Source: Patescibacteria group bacterium
Lineage (GTDB): Bacteria > Patescibacteriota > SICC01
Direction: 5' to 3'
Length of the DNA stretch: 36,208 nt
Assembly (NCBI GenBank): GCA_009694835.1
Contig: SICC01000004.1
Span: 1-36,208 of the forward strand
In this document: positions 32,696-36,208 of the stretch, piece after piece
Layout: every line of letters starts with the position of its first letter
Position numbering within the stretch: position 1 is the first letter of the stretch
Position numbers and translations under genes: made by a program
Notes under the pieces: generated by a model
Databases searched by the model: none
The model's input: only the letters and a program-made list of their open reading frames with translations
Told to the model about the DNA's origin: nothing

Positions 32696-33907
32696 ATGTC
32701 AGCCATCAAGTTTTCAGTCACATCAAAATCAGGAAAGGCTCGCACCGGCCTTCTTACGACACCGCACGGGAAGGTTCGAACACCGGCGTTTATTCCAGTC
32801 GGAACCCAAGCCACCGTCAAAACCGTTGATCCGGATGATCTGAAAACGCTTGGTGCTGAGATTGTGCTGGCTAACACCTACCATCTTTATCTTCGACCAG
32901 GAACGGCATTGATAAAGAAAACCGGCGGACTTCACAATTTCATGAACTGGGACGGCCCGATCCTGACTGACAGCGGTGGGTTCCAAGTATTTTCACTCGG
33001 CTGGGGATTGGAACACGGCGTCAGTAAGATTTCGAACATCTTTCCGGATGAGGATGAAGTTGATCGCCGAACGCAAAAGCCTCGGTTAATGAAAGTTGAC
33101 GAGGAAGGGGTGACCTTCGCCTCCCATCTGGATGGAACCAAGCACCGATTGACGGCGGAAGTATCCATCAAGGCGCAACAAGACTTGGGTGCCGACATTA
33201 TCCTGGCCTTTGACGAATGTACTTCGCCGCTCCATGACGAGGAGTATACGCGGGAAGCTCTGGCGCGCTCGCATGCCTGGGCCGCACGCTCGAAGAAAGC
33301 CTGGACGAACCGGAAGCAGCAGGCACTGTTCGGAATTGTTCAAGGCGGGGCGTATCAAAGTCTTCGCGAAGAAAGTGCCCAGTTTATTAATGATCTGGAT
33401 GTGCCGGGCTACGCTATCGGCGGATCGCTCGGAAAAACTAAGAAAGATATGCATCAGATTCTAGGGTGGGTGAATCCGTTGTTAGACTCGAACAAGCCGC
33501 GTCACTTGTTGGGCATCGGCGAAGTCGAAGATATTTTCAACGGAGTGGCTCGCGGGGTCGATTTGTTCGACTGCGCGGCGCCGACGCGGATGGCGCGTAA
33601 TGGAACGGTATTGATTCGCCCGGAAAGCGGCGGGGACCTGAAGAATCGCTTTCGATTGAATGTGGCCGCCGCTAAGTTTAAGAACGATATGAAACCGATT
33701 GACGCTAGTTGTGACTGCGTGGCCTGCCAGAATTATTCACGAGCCTACCTGCGCCATCTTTTTGCCGCCCATGAACCGCTTGGCCCCCGCTTAGCTACCA
33801 TTCACAACCTTCGTTTCATGATGAAACTAATGGAAGAAGTTCGCGAAGCAATCAGTACGGGTAATCTTTCTCGTCTAGCAAAGCGTTGGGGCGTCGGGCT
33901 ACAATAA
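32696..33907 (+). CDS. tgt: tRNA-guanine transglycosylase
   Basis: Tgt exchanges guanine-34 for preQ1 in tRNAs reading NAU/NAC codons, on the queuosine pathway. The general-base D92 lies in TDSGGFQVFSLG, the nucleophile D292 in LFDCAAPTRMARNG, and the zinc site is CDCVACQNYS with a downstream His. At 403 residues it is about 30 longer than usual. The extra residues form an insertion after FSLG (about 97-127, rich in Asp, Glu and Arg), before the conserved EEGVTFASHLDG. The -10 box of the next gene overlaps the stop codon. Confidence 0.96.
   Translation: MSAIKFSVTSKSGKARTGLLTTPHGKVRTPAFIPVGTQATVKTVDPDDLKTLGAEIVLANTYHLYLRPGTALIKKTGGLHNFMNWDGPILTDSGGFQVFSLGWGLEHGVSKISNIFPDEDEVDRRTQKPRLMKVDEEGVTFASHLDGTKHRLTAEVSIKAQQDLGADIILAFDECTSPLHDEEYTREALARSHAWAARSKKAWTNRKQQALFGIVQGGAYQSLREESAQFINDLDVPGYAIGGSLGKTKKDMHQILGWVNPLLDSNKPRHLLGIGEVEDIFNGVARGVDLFDCAAPTRMARNGTVLIRPESGGDLKNRFRLNVAAAKFKNDMKPIDASCDCVACQNYSRAYLRHLFAAHEPLGPRLATIHNLRFMMKLMEEVREAISTGNLSRLAKRWGVGLQ
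33900..33905 (+). promoter_or_regulatory. -10 hexamer of the cupredoxin-like gene, leaderless type
   Basis: TACAAT overlaps the last codons of tgt and is followed by six bases and ATG 33912. It could be fortuitous, since the gene also follows tgt closely. Confidence 0.5.
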
Positions 33908-33911
33908 CGCC

Positions 33912-34355
33912 ATGACCCGAAACAAGAAGATTGCCGCTGTCGTTCTCGTCCTGCTGGTCGTTGGTGTGGGTGTTGGAATTTTCGTGGCCAATGACGGCCA
34001 GACAAATGATGTAGCCACTCCAAAACCGACCACCAAGGCCACGACCAAGAGTCAGGCCACCCCGGCCAGTCAGAGTAACCGGAAGGAGACGGTTACGGTG
34101 CGGTATGGCGATAACGGTTTCTCACCAGCGACGGTGACCGTGAAAGCTGGCAGCTCGATTACTTTCATCAATGAAAGTAATCAATCGATCAATCCGTCCA
34201 GCGACCCGCATCCGACGCACACTACTAACCCCCAACTCACCGTCGGCACCATAGACGCGGGAGAATCAAAGACGATTACTGTGACCAAGGTTGGTCAGTG
34301 GGGGGTGCATAACCACCTCAACCCATCCGAGAAACTGACGGTTATTGTGCAATGA
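33912..34355 (+). CDS. membrane-anchored cupredoxin-like protein lacking the ligand cysteine
   Basis: The 147-residue protein has an N-terminal signal-anchor (about 6-27), a Thr/Lys/Ser-rich linker, and a C-terminal beta-sandwich (about 60-147): VRYGDNGFSPATVTVKAGSSITFINES. Possible metal ligands are His residues in SDPHPTH and HNHLNPSEK. The Cys that binds copper in plastocyanin-type proteins is absent, so type-1 copper electron transfer is unlikely; a structural or copper-holding role is possible. Such Cys-less domains are common in CPR genomes, as far as I recall. It overlaps ppa as ATGA, so the two genes are coupled. Confidence 0.88.
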   Translation: MTRNKKIAAVVLVLLVVGVGVGIFVANDGQTNDVATPKPTTKATTKSQATPASQSNRKETVTVRYGDNGFSPATVTVKAGSSITFINESNQSINPSSDPHPTHTTNPQLTVGTIDAGESKTITVTKVGQWGVHNHLNPSEKLTVIVQ

Positions 34356-34879
34356 GCATCATCGACGATTTATCCCTAGGCAATCCGCCAGACGAAGTGA
34401 ATGTCTTTATTGAGATTCCTAAGGGATCGAAGAACAAATACGAGTTCGATAAAGCTACTGGCCTCATTACGCTGGATCGGGTTAATTACGGTCCGCAGGT
34501 GTACCCGATGGACTATGGCCTGTTACCGCAAACGCACTGGCATGATGGCGACTCGCTGGATGCGGTCGTCATTAATTCCTCAGAACCCTACTACCCCGGC
34601 GTAATTGTACCCGCTCGTCCGGTTGGGGTGGTTCGCATGGTCGATAGCGGGGAAAAAGACGAGAAGTTGATTTGCGTACCGGTAAACGATCCGCGTCTCG
34701 CGGAAATCAAGAATATCAGCGATATCGCACCGCATACATTGAAAGAACTGAAAGAGTTCTTTGAGACCTACAAGAACCTGACCGGAAAAAAAGTGACCGT
34801 CAGCGGAATTGATGACCGCGCGGCCGCCATCGAAGTGTTGAATGAGTCGATCGAACTCTACAAAAAACAGAAGAAATAA
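34352..34879 (+). CDS. ppa: inorganic pyrophosphatase
   Basis: Ppa hydrolyses pyrophosphate and drives biosynthetic reactions. The 175-residue protein has the family I length and motifs: IEIPKGSKNKYEFDK, LDRV, YPMDYGLLPQT, and the metal-binding HDGDSLDAVV and VDSGEKDEKLI with acidic residues in place. DGDSLD has Ser where Pro is usual. It begins inside the stop codon of the cupredoxin-like gene, an unusual partner. It is followed by palindromic repeat copy G. Confidence 0.97.
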   Translation: MSIIDDLSLGNPPDEVNVFIEIPKGSKNKYEFDKATGLITLDRVNYGPQVYPMDYGLLPQTHWHDGDSLDAVVINSSEPYYPGVIVPARPVGVVRMVDSGEKDEKLICVPVNDPRLAEIKNISDIAPHTLKELKEFFETYKNLTGKKVTVSGIDDRAAAIEVLNESIELYKKQKK

Positions 34880-34887
34880 TAGGTTTT

Positions 34888-34955
34888 GTCATCCTCGGGC
34901 TTGACCCGAGGATCAGTATCGGGGCGCAACTGATTCCCGCCTTCGCGGGAATGAC
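34888..34955. repeat. GTCAT/ATGAC palindromic intergenic repeat, copy G
   Basis: It begins GTCATCCTCGGGCTTGACCC and ends CGCGGGAATGAC. It is the reverse complement of copy F with only a few differences, so the element has been placed in both orientations. It lies between ppa and mpg and may terminate ppa. Confidence 0.88.
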
Positions 34956-34957
34956 GA

Positions 34958-34963
34958 TATGGT
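34958..34963 (+). promoter_or_regulatory. weak -10 hexamer of mpg, leaderless spacing
   Basis: TATGGT is followed by six bases and ATG 34970. It is a poor match to the consensus and is listed because the spacing is that of the other leaderless genes. Confidence 0.35.
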
Positions 34964-34969
34964 AATTGT

Positions 34970-35554
34970 ATGAAAAAGCCTCCACGTTCTTTTTACACAC
35001 GGCCGACGTTAACGGTGGCTAAGGAATTACTTGGTAAGCGGCTAGCCCGAAAGGTGAATGGTCAGCGTGTATCCGGAATCATAGTGGAGACAGAAGCCTA
35101 CAGGGGACCCATAGACGTGGTCTCACATGCCGTGCACGGTCCGGAGTCAAAAGCTGCACCGATGTTCGGTGAGCCGGGACATGCCTATGTCTATTTCACC
35201 TATGGCATGCACTACTGCATGAACGTGGTGACGGAACCAACCGGCTCAGGAACAGCGGTGTTGATTCGAGCACTCGAAGCGGATGAGGGAATTGAAATAA
35301 TGCGAAGGAATCGCCAGCGGTCAGACACTGAGTTAACGAATGGTCCAGCTAAACTGTGCCAAGCTTTAGATATCGACAAGCAATTGAACCGCGAGGACTT
35401 ACTGGGAAATAAACTCTGGATTGAAGATGGTCAAACGGTTCCGAAGTCAGCCATCAAACAAACGGCCCGCGTGGGCATCAGTCAGGGTCGGGAGCACCAA
35501 TGGCGCTACTACGTTGAGGGTAACTCGAACGTTAGTGCACACCCGAAATACTAA
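34970..35554 (+). CDS. mpg: DNA-3-methyladenine glycosylase (AAG/Mpg family)
   Basis: Mpg excises alkylated purines and starts base excision repair. The 194-residue protein has the family motifs: TRPTLTVAKELLGKRLAR, the active-site segment IIVETEAYRGP, HAVHGPESK, and YVYFTYGMHYCMNVVTEP. TNGPAKLCQALDI follows, with the conserved Gly-Pro-Ala-Lys. It is near the family's usual length. Its TAA is directly adjacent to the stop codon of the convergent penicillin-binding protein gene, with no base between and no terminator visible. Confidence 0.95.
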   Translation: MKKPPRSFYTRPTLTVAKELLGKRLARKVNGQRVSGIIVETEAYRGPIDVVSHAVHGPESKAAPMFGEPGHAYVYFTYGMHYCMNVVTEPTGSGTAVLIRALEADEGIEIMRRNRQRSDTELTNGPAKLCQALDIDKQLNREDLLGNKLWIEDGQTVPKSAIKQTARVGISQGREHQWRYYVEGNSNVSAHPKY

Positions 35555-36208
35555 TCAGCCGACGTTTCGCAGCAGTGCCAGCATATTCGGCTGGTAGATG
35601 GTTACGGGTGACCCGCTCGGTTTCGGAACCGGAGAGGAAGCCCCACCGCTGACGGTGACCGTGACGGAGTCACTATTGGTAGCAGATTCCTGGGCACCTT
35701 GGTCTTCATCAATCTTCAAGCCATGTGACTTGATGTAGGTTTGGACGGGATCTTCCCAATTTGGATTGGTCGGGCGCTCACTGTGCAAACTTGATCCTTC
35801 GACGTCCTGATCACAATCACCAGTGGCGGTGGCGGTGATGGTGTGCGATCCCGCTGACAGGGTTGTACTGGCCGTGAACGGTGCACCGTCATCCGAACCG
35901 ATAGCTTGTCCATCGACCGAGAACTCGACGTGCTTGATGCCAGCTTGGCTACTGGCGGTGGCCTGAATCTGAACTGAACCGGCCGGGACTGATCCGCCGG
36001 ATGGGCTGACAATTGAGACGTCCGGCTTACATTCGTCGTTGGTGGTGGTTTTAACCGAACTCTTGTCACGCGGGGCATTGCCGCTGGTGAAAATGTCAGT
36101 CTTGGTGGCACCGTTTGGTTGCGGCAACAGGCCCGTCAATTTGTCGACCTTCATTTCCTTAATACCGTCCGGCTGTTCGAACTTCTCGGTCGGCTGACCC
36201 TTTAAGGC
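35555..36208 (-). CDS. penicillin-binding protein C-terminal part with Ig-like domain (partial)
   Basis: The frame continues past the window edge, so only the last about 217 residues are seen. FEQPDGIKEMKVDKLTGLLP is the typical segment after the transpeptidase domain of class A penicillin-binding proteins. The next part is a Ser/Thr/Pro linker, then an Ig-like fold of Big_7/Big_9 type (VSIVSPSGGSVPAGSVQIQA, HVEFSVDGQAIGSDD, AGSHTITATATG). Two cysteines (DECKPD and GDCDQD) flank it and could form a disulfide. The C-terminal tail is disordered. Being the 3' end, it is placed outside the cell. Confidence 0.88.
   Translation of the reverse strand, partial: ALKGQPTEKFEQPDGIKEMKVDKLTGLLPQPNGATKTDIFTSGNAPRDKSSVKTTTNDECKPDVSIVSPSGGSVPAGSVQIQATASSQAGIKHVEFSVDGQAIGSDDGAPFTASTTLSAGSHTITATATGDCDQDVEGSSLHSERPTNPNWEDPVQTYIKSHGLKIDEDQGAQESATNSDSVTVTVSGGASSPVPKPSGSPVTIYQPNMLALLRNVG

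Overview
The window looks like a chromosomal segment of a small-genome bacterium of the Candidate Phyla Radiation (Patescibacteria), with Saccharibacteria the lineage I would test first. The reasons are: GatCAB amidotransferase genes, very tight gene packing with ATGA/TAATG overlaps and overlapping convergent genes, many small single-TM proteins, a cysteine-less cupredoxin-like lipid-side protein, a class A PBP tail with an Ig-like domain, and normal use of TGA as stop (which argues against the UGA-glycine lineages). The phylum call is inference; no 16S gene is present.

Layout. 1-3.0 kb: uvrC, a small hypothetical gene, a holin-IV-like membrane protein and secG. 3.0-6.4 kb: a tRNA island with seven tRNAs (Leu-CAG, Leu-GAG, Val-UAC, Phe-GAA, Gly-GCC, Cys-GCA, Leu-UAA), interleaved with a NUDIX gene, a SemiSWEET gene, two hypothetical genes, and five copies of a double-hairpin repeat. 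6.4-10.3 kb: envelope proteins (coiled coil-TM, LysM-TM, LemA, HtpX) and a possible small DNA-binding protein. 10.4-13.2 kb: ligA converging on a two-gene minus-strand operon. 13.4-17.8 kb: gatC-gatA, then a membrane HEPN-like gene, a NUDIX gene, gatB, and a strongly signposted 46-residue acidic repeat protein. 17.9-20.1 kb: five consecutive small membrane-protein genes. 20.2-27.1 kb: information processing (dnaE, rplS, rnhB, yraN, nusA). 27.3-36.2 kb: clpC, radA, a PIN-TRAM protein, tgt, cupredoxin-like, ppa, mpg, and the 3' end of a penicillin-binding protein gene.

Three genome-scale patterns stand out. (1) A double-hairpin repeat occurs five times, only in the tRNA island, mostly directly 3' of tRNA genes; its stems differ between copies by paired, compensatory changes, which indicates selection or recent descent for structure. 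I regard this as the best candidate for an undescribed element. (2) At least fourteen first-of-transcript genes have a TAYAMT-type -10 hexamer ending only 6-8 bases before the start codon, implying leaderless mRNAs, while operon-internal or leadered genes have Shine-Dalgarno sites. (3) Seven intergenic palindromic elements begin with GTCAT and end with ATGAC (REP/MITE-like); two of them, about 10 kb apart, are near-identical copies in opposite orientation.

All tRNA genes lack an encoded CCA end. No CRISPR array, phage, transposase or rRNA was seen.
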